Source: Spirulina sp034932185 (GTDB lineage: Bacteria; Cyanobacteriota; Cyanobacteriia; Cyanobacteriales; Spirulinaceae). Taken from it: a stretch of DNA of 64,000 nucleotides. The DNA is taken from the NCBI RefSeq assembly GCF_034932185.1, contig NZ_JAYGHW010000091.1:62001-126000 (forward strand), read 5' to 3'. The position numbers and the translations under genes are program-made. Positions 44,219 to 51,135 of this stretch are shown in pieces (position 1 is the first letter of the stretch; every line of letters begins with the position of its first letter). The notes under the pieces are model-generated. The model was not told where the DNA came from. It made no database searches and saw only the letters and a list, made by a program, of their open reading frames with translations.

Positions 44219-44473
44219 TTATCGTCCCGGTAATGAGCGATCGCATCTCATTTCCTGTTGCCACTGAACCGGATCAATCCCATCGCCTTCATAAGTAGCG
44301 GCAAGCTGCTGGAGAAGTTCCGCCATCTTTTGACCACCTGTTTTCAGCACCGGCTCAGTATCACCCTCTAAAAGGGTGACATAGACCTGCAACCGTTCAT
44401 TCTCAAGACTAGGGTGATCCTCAATCCATTCTAAACGCCCATTTTGTAAAAAAGCCTTAAACGTCTTTAGCAT
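44219..44473 (-). CDS. Orphan antitoxin-like small protein
   Basis: An 84-aa protein with the pattern of cyanobacterial antitoxins that precede PIN toxins: a beta-rich start (LKTFKAFLQNGRLEWIEDHP), QVYVTLLE, an Ala/Leu helix (AELLQQLAATYEGDG) and the ending DPVQWQQEMRCDRSLPGR. No PIN toxin follows: the next 115 nt downstream hold only an 11-codon frame. So it is a solitary antitoxin or the remnant of a pair. Preceded by GGAAAAA-type purines before ATG. Confidence 0.65.
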   Translation of the reverse strand: MLKTFKAFLQNGRLEWIEDHPSLENERLQVYVTLLEGDTEPVLKTGGQKMAELLQQLAATYEGDGIDPVQWQQEMRCDRSLPGR

Positions 44474-44540
44474 GATGAGTTTTTCCTATTCATAAAAAGA
44501 ACTACAGCTTGTTCAGAAATCATCTGATTGGTTTTCAAAG

Positions 44541-44579
44541 TCCCTCTCCCGCTCTGGGAGAGGGATTTAGGGTGAGGGC
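44541..44579. repeat. CCCTCTCCC/GGGAGAGGG palindrome
   Basis: TCCCTCTCCC-GCTCT-GGGAGAGGGA followed by GGGTGAGGGC; third copy of the family at 17301 and 29112. Lies between the cyclase gene end and the orphan antitoxin. Confidence 0.75.
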
Positions 44580-44628
44580 AATGTGTTAAGCAATTGGCAG
44601 GCTGTAATGGGATCACAAAATTGATGGT

Positions 44629-46887
44629 TTATGCGTCCATTTTGGCGAATTTATACATCCTCTCAAAAACCGTTAAAACCGCCGGAGGGCGAGCCGTGAA
44701 TAAGAGATAAAAACTACCCGGCTCTGCCTTTGGAGATTGAATCACCTTCCCGTAAATATCATCACTCCCCGCCGGATTATCCGGTAAATCCAACACCGCC
44801 AACTTGAGATTATTCAAAGGCTCAGGACAAACCGCATCGGTTGCAAGCCGAATCACCGCCCCCTTCTCCGAAATTTGCCATAACTCCCCAGCAGTTTGCG
44901 TCGTGCTGATATGCTTGCCATCCAGAATCGTGTATTGCACCGTTAACGGTTTTGCTAACGGGAAATAATGCTCCACCTCCCTCGGTAATTCTAAATGGTA
45001 AGGCGCACCAATCCCTCCCACCGCATAGATCGTAATCGGATTTTTCACCCCCTTCGGCATCACCTCCATTTGATCATCAATGTGGATCTCTGCATTGGCC
45101 CCCTGAAGCGTCGATTCAGAAATTAACAATTGGCCCCCCGTCGTGTAGGACTCAATGCGATAGGTTAAATTCACCTGAGAACCCACCACGCCGTACTTCG
45201 TGCGCTTCTCCGAGCCAATATTGCCCACCACCACCTCGCCGGTATTGATGCCAATCCCCATCTCTAACTTCGGCAACCCCCAAGCCTCAATCTGTTGGTT
45301 AATTTCCGCCATTGATCGCTGCATCGCAATCCCACAGGCGATCGCCCGCTGGGGATCATCCTCCCGCTGCGTCGGCGCACCAAACAACACCAAAATCCCA
45401 TCCCCCATAAATTCATCAATCGTCCCCTGATATTGGCTAATAATGTCCGCCATATAACTCAGGTAAAAATTGAGAATTTTCACCACCTCCTCAGGGGGCA
45501 ACCGTTCCGAAAGGGCCGTAAAGCCCCGCAGATCCGACGTGAGGATCGTAATTTTGCGTCGCTCCCCCCCCATTTTTAACCCTTCAGGACTTTCCAAAAG
45601 ACTCGCCACCACCTCAGCGGTGAGATAGCGGCCAAACGTGCGGCGAATTTCCCCCGCTGTGCGGGCCACATAGGCGGTAATACTCACCGCAGCCCCCAGG
45701 AAACCCAAGAACGGGGGAACCACCGGAATCCACCAGGCATAGACCAAAGCAAGATAACTGGTTCCGACGAGGAGGGCGATCGCCCCCCCACAAACCCCCC
45801 ACATTCTCACCGCCCCCCACCGATTCTGATCCGTATGACGCAGCAACCACACAGTCACCGCCCCCACCGCCGTCCACAGCACAATCCAAGCCATTTCCAC
45901 CGGCTCAGAAGCACTGCGAATCAAGGGCCGGCCATCCAACGCCGCACTGAGTAACTGGCTCGCCATGTGGGCGTGAACCTCCACCCCCGGCATCGGTTGC
46001 GGCGAACCCACTAAACTATTGCCATAGGGGGTCATAAACAGATCCCGCGCACTATCGCCAATCGCCCCCAAAAAGATCACCCGATCCGTCGCCCAACCCT
46101 CCGGCATCCGCCCTTCCAACACATCGGAAAACGAGAGCCAATCAAAGGCCCGCACACCGCCCCGGTAATTCAGGAGGATCTGATAGCCGCCATCATCGGT
46201 GCGAATATAGCCCCCGTCATAGCGTTGGAAGGGCCGCAGTGGCACATCCCCCAACTGCCACCAATCATCGCTATCGGGGACAATGCTAATGCCCTGGCCC
46301 TCTGCCTCTAAATATTTAGCCGCCACAAACATACTGAGCGTCGGGATCAAGCCCGTATCCTCAGTTTTCATATTAATCAAGGCCCGACGCACCACCCCAT
46401 CAGCATCAACAATCACATCATTGGCCCCCACCTGATTCCGTTCCGCCAAAGCTGGCGGCGGGCCAATGGTTTCTAACTCACTCTTCCCCGCCACTTTCCG
46501 AATCCCGATCAGATTGGGCGTGGTTTCAAACTGCTCAATCAGTTCTGCTGTTCCCGGTTCAATGGGGAAATCCCGATAATCATCTAAACCGATGACGCGG
46601 GGATTCTGGGCCTTGAGCTTCTCAATCACCTCTGCATACATCCCATCGGGGATGATCACCCGCCCTAGGTTGCGATAATCTTGCTCCGTCATGCCGACGA
46701 TCGCCACCCGTTCATCCCTCGGTTCCGCCGGCCGCAGCCGCAAAAACTGGTCATACACCGCCAATTCCCACCCCTGCATCAACCCCAACCACCGCAGCAA
46801 AATCACCAACAACGAGACAGAAGGCACAGCCACGACTACGCCGCGCCATTGCCAGATTTTTTGCTGAAGGGGTTGGGAGAGGTTCAT
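44629..46887 (-). CDS. CHASE2-class III nucleotide cyclase with PilZ-like tail
   Basis: A 752-aa membrane receptor. A first membrane helix (about 18-35) precedes a periplasmic CHASE2 sensor (45-320), then three membrane helices (330-410), and a class III cyclase (about 440-615). Metal-binding Asp are D452 (TSDLRGF) and D496 (FMGDGIL); N573 and R577 are in place. The residues that choose the base are E492 and G566 where adenylate cyclases have Lys and Thr/Asp, so GTP or relaxed specificity is possible. The last 110 residues resemble a PilZ-like beta barrel but lack the RxxxR c-di-GMP motif. Start at 46887 (MNLSQPL) preferred over 46911. The DUF928 gene lies 75 nt upstream on the same strand. 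Confidence 0.88.
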   Translation of the reverse strand: MNLSQPLQQKIWQWRGVVVAVPSVSLLVILLRWLGLMQGWELAVYDQFLRLRPAEPRDERVAIVGMTEQDYRNLGRVIIPDGMYAEVIEKLKAQNPRVIGLDDYRDFPIEPGTAELIEQFETTPNLIGIRKVAGKSELETIGPPPALAERNQVGANDVIVDADGVVRRALINMKTEDTGLIPTLSMFVAAKYLEAEGQGISIVPDSDDWWQLGDVPLRPFQRYDGGYIRTDDGGYQILLNYRGGVRAFDWLSFSDVLEGRMPEGWATDRVIFLGAIGDSARDLFMTPYGNSLVGSPQPMPGVEVHAHMASQLLSAALDGRPLIRSASEPVEMAWIVLWTAVGAVTVWLLRHTDQNRWGAVRMWGVCGGAIALLVGTSYLALVYAWWIPVVPPFLGFLGAAVSITAYVARTAGEIRRTFGRYLTAEVVASLLESPEGLKMGGERRKITILTSDLRGFTALSERLPPEEVVKILNFYLSYMADIISQYQGTIDEFMGDGILVLFGAPTQREDDPQRAIACGIAMQRSMAEINQQIEAWGLPKLEMGIGINTGEVVVGNIGSEKRTKYGVVGSQVNLTYRIESYTTGGQLLISESTLQGANAEIHIDDQMEVMPKGVKNPITIYAVGGIGAPYHLELPREVEHYFPLAKPLTVQYTILDGKHISTTQTAGELWQISEKGAVIRLATDAVCPEPLNNLKLAVLDLPDNPAGSDDIYGKVIQSPKAEPGSFYLLFTARPPAVLTVFERMYKFAKMDA

Positions 46888-46925
46888 GGGGGAATGGGGA
46901 ACGGGAATCAATGGGGGTTAATCTC

Positions 46926-46960
46926 GAACCCCCCTTTTTAAGGGGGGCAGGGGGGATCTA
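46926..46960. repeat. Solitary copy of the CCCCCCTT-AAGGGGGG repeat
   Basis: CGAACCCCCC-TTTTTAA-GGGGGGCAGGGGGGATC, the core of the tandem block at 4650-4830. Lies between DUF928 and the CHASE2 cyclase. Confidence 0.75.
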
Positions 46961-46962
46961 GC

Positions 46963-47850
46963 CTACTCGACAAAACATTGAGGATCCCAATGGGGTTGGG
47001 CTTGGGGGCTATTGGGGGCGATCGCCTCCTCCGCAAAGGGGACATCCGCCAAACACCCCAATCCTTGGGATTCTAGCAGCGTTTTCCACTGTTGACGATC
47101 CACCGGGCGCAACTGGGCTGTAAACGCCAAGGCCTCATTCCAATAGGCATTGGCCGCAAAGCGGCTCGCATTCGCTTCCAGGGCAGCGGGGGCCAGGGTT
47201 TTGGGGTCAGGAATCGTCGCCGTTGCACTACAACCCAAGGGGCTACCATCGGCTTCGCTACAACTGAGCAAACCGCTCACCACCTCTTCACCCCCTCCAT
47301 TGCTTTCACACAACAGCGAAAAGCTCCATTCATACACCGCCCCCGGCTCCAGGTTGGCATCCGCCAAACCATAACTAACAATCCGAGGGCCATCCGTCAG
47401 ACCGGGGGGAACCTCAAGGCCATCGTTAAAATAAACTTCTTCGTACTGATAACGGGTGGCTCCCCCAGCGGTCATCACTGGAATCCGTTTTTGGACGACA
47501 ATTTCCACCGCTGTTGCTCGGGTGCGAGGCACATAAAAACTCAAGGTGGGATCGGGGCTGAGGCTTGTGCCAATGTTGCTGGCGGGCATTAAAGCAGTGA
47601 GGGGCGTGAGCGGCTCCACCTCCCCATCCCCATTGAGATCGGCAAATTTTGCCACACATTCCTCCTCACTGCCGCGACGGGGTGCGCCGCCAGCGGTGCG
47701 TTGGGGAGCGCTACCGCCGCCAGGGGTGGCGGAGGGAAAGTTAACCGCCAACAGGGAAGCAGGACGAGCTTGAACGGCAACCTGGGTGAGGGTCAAGCTC
47801 AGGAGGGCGGGTATTGTGGCGAGAAGACGGAGCGCATTGGGTAAAGGCAT
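46963..47850 (-). CDS. DUF928 family secreted protein
   Basis: A 295-aa exported protein of the cyanobacterial DUF928 family. Signal peptide at residues 1-29 (LRLLATIPALLSLTLTQVA, cleavage near VQA). The core from about 80 to 250 is beta-rich and has the family blocks LTALMPASNIGTSLSPDPTL, FYVPRT, EVYFNDG and YEWSFSLLC, and ends with ANAYWNEALAFTAQLR. DUF928 genes commonly sit beside CHASE2 and CHAT genes in cyanobacteria, as here. Function unknown; periplasmic ligand delivery to the CHASE2 sensor is a possible role. Confidence 0.8.
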   Translation of the reverse strand: MPLPNALRLLATIPALLSLTLTQVAVQARPASLLAVNFPSATPGGGSAPQRTAGGAPRRGSEEECVAKFADLNGDGEVEPLTPLTALMPASNIGTSLSPDPTLSFYVPRTRATAVEIVVQKRIPVMTAGGATRYQYEEVYFNDGLEVPPGLTDGPRIVSYGLADANLEPGAVYEWSFSLLCESNGGGEEVVSGLLSCSEADGSPLGCSATATIPDPKTLAPAALEANASRFAANAYWNEALAFTAQLRPVDRQQWKTLLESQGLGCLADVPFAEEAIAPNSPQAQPHWDPQCFVE

Positions 47851-47945
47851 AATTTTCGTGATCGGTAAATGGGGTTTTCTTAGGATAACCTGCTGATTTT
47901 TTAAGCAAACAAGCCTTGGGACAGTTCATTGATCACGGCTGCTGC

Positions 47946-48377
47946 TTAGGGGTTGGGCTGACGGGGCAGGGGGCGAATCAATTCAATGGGGAGGCCGTCG
48001 AGGTCGGCAATGAAGGCAACTTCGTAGAGGCGATCGCCGATCATTTGCTGTTCGGGGGGGAGGAGGATTTTGAGGCTATGGCCGATCTGGCCTAATGCTT
48101 GTTCAAACTGCCTTAACCATTGGGGCAAAGTTTGCCCCGTTTCCCCCAAATCAAAGGAGAGGTGATAATAGCCCACATAATGCTCATCTCCGAAGGCATC
48201 GGGGGCGGGAGCCGGTTGGGGAATTTGGATCAGTTCGAGGCGGCCCTGTTGTCCTTCGAGCCAGCAGGCGAGGGTGTAGCCCGTGGAGAAGCGATCGCTC
48301 ACTTCAAACCCGAGCAATTGATAGAAATCAATGGCGCGGTGAATATCTGCGGTGCGAATCGAAACATGATGAAGCAT
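47946..48377 (-). CDS. VOC/glyoxalase-like protein
   Basis: A 143-aa vicinal-oxygen-chelate domain protein. MLHHVSIRTADIHRAIDFYQ is the typical first betaalpha unit with a metal His, and LELIQIP and GYYHLSFDL supply the second metal positions; VAFIADLDGLPIELIRP is the closing unit. Lactoylglutathione lyase is possible, but many VOC proteins do other reactions. The ATG at 48377 is chosen because upstream codons are not conserved-looking. It follows the 510-aa membrane gene after 92 nt on the same strand. Confidence 0.8.
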   Translation of the reverse strand: MLHHVSIRTADIHRAIDFYQLLGFEVSDRFSTGYTLACWLEGQQGRLELIQIPQPAPAPDAFGDEHYVGYYHLSFDLGETGQTLPQWLRQFEQALGQIGHSLKILLPPEQQMIGDRLYEVAFIADLDGLPIELIRPLPRQPNP

Positions 48378-48469
48378 TTTCCCTCGGTGGCAACGATGTG
48401 CTTTTCTTGATGCTATCCCTAGGGGGCAAGACCGGCGCAAGGGTTGCATTGCCCACCCCTGAGGCCAGC

Positions 48470-50002
48470 CTAGTCCTTGGAGTCTTTGCGGTGAAGCAGC
48501 GATCGCAGGCTTTGGGGCAGAACAAACAGGATGGCGGCGGCCAAAAGTCCCAGCCCCAAACTCACGCCGACAACTTCCGCAATGGGGCCGAGGGAGGGGG
48601 TGGGTTCGGGGTCTTTGTAGTAGGGGTAAGCGGTGGCGGTAACGCCTGCAACCCCTAGGCCGCCACCGATGGCGCTGATCATGTTTTGCAGCGTGCGATC
48701 GCTCTCGATTTCTTGGGCTTGACGGGCGCGATCGCTTTCCGCTTGGTCAATTTCCACCAAACCGCGAATCGAATTAATCGCCGTATCCAGCAACCCCGAT
48801 CCATGGCGGAAATAGTTCAAATCGGCAGTAATTTGGTCTTGAAACGTAACAGCTTCTTTTTCCCCAAACACCCGCAGCGCGGTTAAAGGTCTTGGGATCA
48901 ATTGCCCCATCTTCTCTTCAGCGGCCAATTGCTCCATCTGCTCTAGGGTAGCCAGGTAGTTCCGATGGTTGATGGCGATCGTATTGCGGGCATATTCGAG
49001 ATTCCGCAATTGGTGGGAATAGGAAAGAGAAATTCCCAAAAGCTCTTTGATTTCATCTTTTAAATTTTTCAATGCTGCTTCGGTCAAAAGCTGATTATCT
49101 TTGCGTTTTAAATGCCCTTGTTTCAATGTGTTGAATTGTTGCTCATGATCGTTGACGATTTTATCTGCTTTTTCATAAAAGAGACGGCTTTGTCTAAAAG
49201 TGTTGCTCATTTTGTGGCGATAGAGCAATAAGTTTGGCAGAGACCAATAGAATTTATTTAAAGTTTCAGTTGTGGATCGATCAAACATGAACAAAATAAG
49301 CAAATGTCCGTAGGGATTTTCCTTCACTGTTTCCCTTGGATTGCCAAACTCATAAAGATAGCCATTGCAGCAGGAAGCGACCCGATATAATTGAGGGAAT
49401 TGAGCAATGTCGGCAGGTGGAATGTCAAAAAAGGCATACCAGCAATCTTTTGCTGCTTGATCCAAGTCGCGAGGATTGGAGGGAGGGGCCTGGTTTAAGT
49501 AAACCGTCAGCAGCAGGGTTTGCCCTAAAAACTCGGCTCGATCATGAATGTCTACTTTAAAACAATTGTTAGGATTGAGTTTTTGTAAATCTTCACAACT
49601 ATATTGATCAGCACCATATTGTTCTGGAAAGGCAACCCGCAAATTCAGAGCATAGGTGTCATGAATGGCTTGGGGATAAATGAATCCCTTTAATCCATTT
49701 TCTGTTTTAAAGTTTTGTTGTCGCTTACGTTTTTGATTAGGTTTAGTGGGATAATTTGACTCTAAAAGATTGTAGGATTGGGGACTGGGTGGGTTAACCA
49801 AATCCAGCGTGATATTTAAAGAAAATGCGCCTAAAATACGTTGATACTCATCCTGTACCCATTTTAAATTAATAGCTGGTGATGGTTCGGCATTTGAAGC
49901 AGTTGGATCATTGTTGTCAATGGCAATGTTTAACCCATCATAAACATAATAGGAAAACCAATAAAGGCTTGGCGCATAAATCGGAGATGAGAAATTATTC
50001 AT
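48470..50002 (-). CDS. 510-aa unknown protein with C-terminal membrane hairpin
   Basis: I do not recognise this protein. Residues 1-255 look globular and aromatic-rich (YAPSLYWFSYYVYDGLN, WYAFFDIPPADIAQFPQLY). Residues about 260-420 are long charged helices likely to form a coiled coil (FRQSRLFYEKADKIVNDHEQ, ITADLNYFRHGSGLLDTAIN). Two hydrophobic segments follow (about 428-450, Gly-rich ISAIGGGLGVAGV, and 472-495, VVGVSLGLGLLAAAILFVLP) with a short basic tail. It is translationally coupled to the 116-aa gene upstream (ATGA overlap) and ends the CHAT-XisHI run. The layout, soluble sensor plus coiled coil plus membrane hairpin, fits a membrane effector, but this is inference. Confidence 0.8.
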   Translation of the reverse strand: MNNFSSPIYAPSLYWFSYYVYDGLNIAIDNNDPTASNAEPSPAINLKWVQDEYQRILGAFSLNITLDLVNPPSPQSYNLLESNYPTKPNQKRKRQQNFKTENGLKGFIYPQAIHDTYALNLRVAFPEQYGADQYSCEDLQKLNPNNCFKVDIHDRAEFLGQTLLLTVYLNQAPPSNPRDLDQAAKDCWYAFFDIPPADIAQFPQLYRVASCCNGYLYEFGNPRETVKENPYGHLLILFMFDRSTTETLNKFYWSLPNLLLYRHKMSNTFRQSRLFYEKADKIVNDHEQQFNTLKQGHLKRKDNQLLTEAALKNLKDEIKELLGISLSYSHQLRNLEYARNTIAINHRNYLATLEQMEQLAAEEKMGQLIPRPLTALRVFGEKEAVTFQDQITADLNYFRHGSGLLDTAINSIRGLVEIDQAESDRARQAQEIESDRTLQNMISAIGGGLGVAGVTATAYPYYKDPEPTPSLGPIAEVVGVSLGLGLLAAAILFVLPQSLRSLLHRKDSKD

Positions 50003-50349
50003 GCTGACGGCTGATCCGGTTTGCTATTTTGAATGGCCTGCATAATCATCGTTTTATTAATCACACAATCCACGCTTTCCCCTGCTAATGTAGTATCCGT
50101 ATCATCATCTTCGCCAATTTCTAAACGAGTTTTCAATTTAGCGATATCAATTTGATGGTGACTGCACCACTCTTTAATACAGATCGCTAAGTCTAGAGGG
50201 TCGTTCGCGGTCTGGGTGAGACGCTGTTCAAGTTCAGGTAAATATTGCTGAATTTTTGTATTGAGGGTTGGATCTGCTTTGAGTTTTGCTAAGACCTGCA
50301 AAAAACTATTAACGGTCTTGGCGGCGCGGGGGGGCATATAGTCTGGCAT
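49999..50349 (-). CDS. 116-aa helical protein of unknown function
   Basis: Not recognised. Residues 8-80 are predicted helical (KTVNSFLQVLAKLKADPTL, KIQQYLPELEQRLTQTAND, ICIKEWCSHHQIDIAKLKTR), followed by an acidic linker (GEDDDTDTT) and a short helix. The compact helical bundle resembles in style the small adaptor domains of bacterial conflict systems, but no family can be named. It starts 36 nt after xisI and overlaps the membrane-protein gene by four bases. Confidence 0.7.
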   Translation of the reverse strand: MPDYMPPRAAKTVNSFLQVLAKLKADPTLNTKIQQYLPELEQRLTQTANDPLDLAICIKEWCSHHQIDIAKLKTRLEIGEDDDTDTTLAGESVDCVINKTMIMQAIQNSKPDQPSA

Positions 50350-50385
50350 GGCTTTTGCGGGTGTTAAGGTATTTCTGCAAGTTCA

Positions 50386-50721
50386 TTAAGCAACGGCAAA
50401 ACCATTATACTGGCGCATAATGGGGGCATGATAGGCTAAGACAATATCCTGTTTAGGAATACCCAATTCTACCAATTGATTGGCTACGCCTATTTCTGTA
50501 CCATCATATTGAATCCAGATTTTATCGTTAATCACATCAATATGAATCAGGGAACCACAAATGCGCTGATTTCCACTCCAGCCAACATGAACAAGTTGAT
50601 AGTGATCCTGTTGGTAATCAAAGGCGGTATAGACTTCTATTTCACCATAGGAGGGCTTAATTTGTGCCTGTTCGCGCAAAACGGATTCAATAATTTGCCG
50701 ATATTTTGTTAGTTTATCCAT
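50386..50721 (-). CDS. xisI: XisI family protein
   Basis: A 111-aa protein matching XisI: MDKLTKYRQIIESVLREQAQ, then YQLVHVGWSGNQRICGSLIH, IWIQYDGTEIGVANQLVELG and IPKQDIVLAYH. XisI and XisH were named in Anabaena as factors needed for excision of the fdxN element, but most cyanobacterial pairs, like this one, have no such element nearby. Its start overlaps the xisH end by 13 bases, so the two are translationally coupled and probably act together. Confidence 0.92.
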   Translation of the reverse strand: MDKLTKYRQIIESVLREQAQIKPSYGEIEVYTAFDYQQDHYQLVHVGWSGNQRICGSLIHIDVINDKIWIQYDGTEIGVANQLVELGIPKQDIVLAYHAPIMRQYNGFAVA

Positions 50722-51125
50722 TCTAAAGTGACCTCCTGACCTGGTTCAAAGGTTAATAGATTAATCTGGGCTTCTTGAATGACTTGTTGTGCGAAAGGGC
50801 GACGAAAGAAATCTTGATAAATAAAAACAGGAACCGCTAAATAAAGCTTGCGATCTGGATCTTTCATTTTGAGGGCGACGCGATAACTCATACATTGACC
50901 GATGGCCAAATGAAAATCATAAATCGTGGAAGGGGATAGAAAACTTTTAACTTCGATGGCAATTTTAGTTAACCCTTGCTCTGCACCAATTAATTGCTGC
51001 CCCGCTAAATCAATTTGTACAACGGTATTGTCAAATTCTAAGGTTAGGGGATCATCGGTAATTGTCCAGCCGATTTGTATTAATGCGGCTTTAACAATGT
51101 CGTGAAATTGATCTTTTGCAGGCAT
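50709..51125 (-). CDS. xisH: XisH family protein, PD-(D/E)XK nuclease fold
   Basis: A 138-aa protein whose start MPAKDQFHDIVKAALIQIGW is the family signature. D39 (VVQIDLAG) and E58-V-K60 (IAIEVKSF) give an intact PD-(D/E)XK metal site, so nuclease activity is plausible. The upstream reading frame extends to 51266 but lies inside the CHAT gene; the ATG at 51125, 10 nt after the CHAT stop, is the right start. The XisH-XisI order and overlap resemble a toxin-antitoxin pair. Confidence 0.9.
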   Translation of the reverse strand: MPAKDQFHDIVKAALIQIGWTITDDPLTLEFDNTVVQIDLAGQQLIGAEQGLTKIAIEVKSFLSPSTIYDFHLAIGQCMSYRVALKMKDPDRKLYLAVPVFIYQDFFRRPFAQQVIQEAQINLLTFEPGQEVTLEWIN

Positions 51126-51135
51126 AGGCAGTTTC

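Noticed and set aside
50386..51125. An excisable fdxN-type element because xisH and xisI are present
   Set aside because: No XisF-type recombinase, no interrupted fdxN gene and no element ends are visible.
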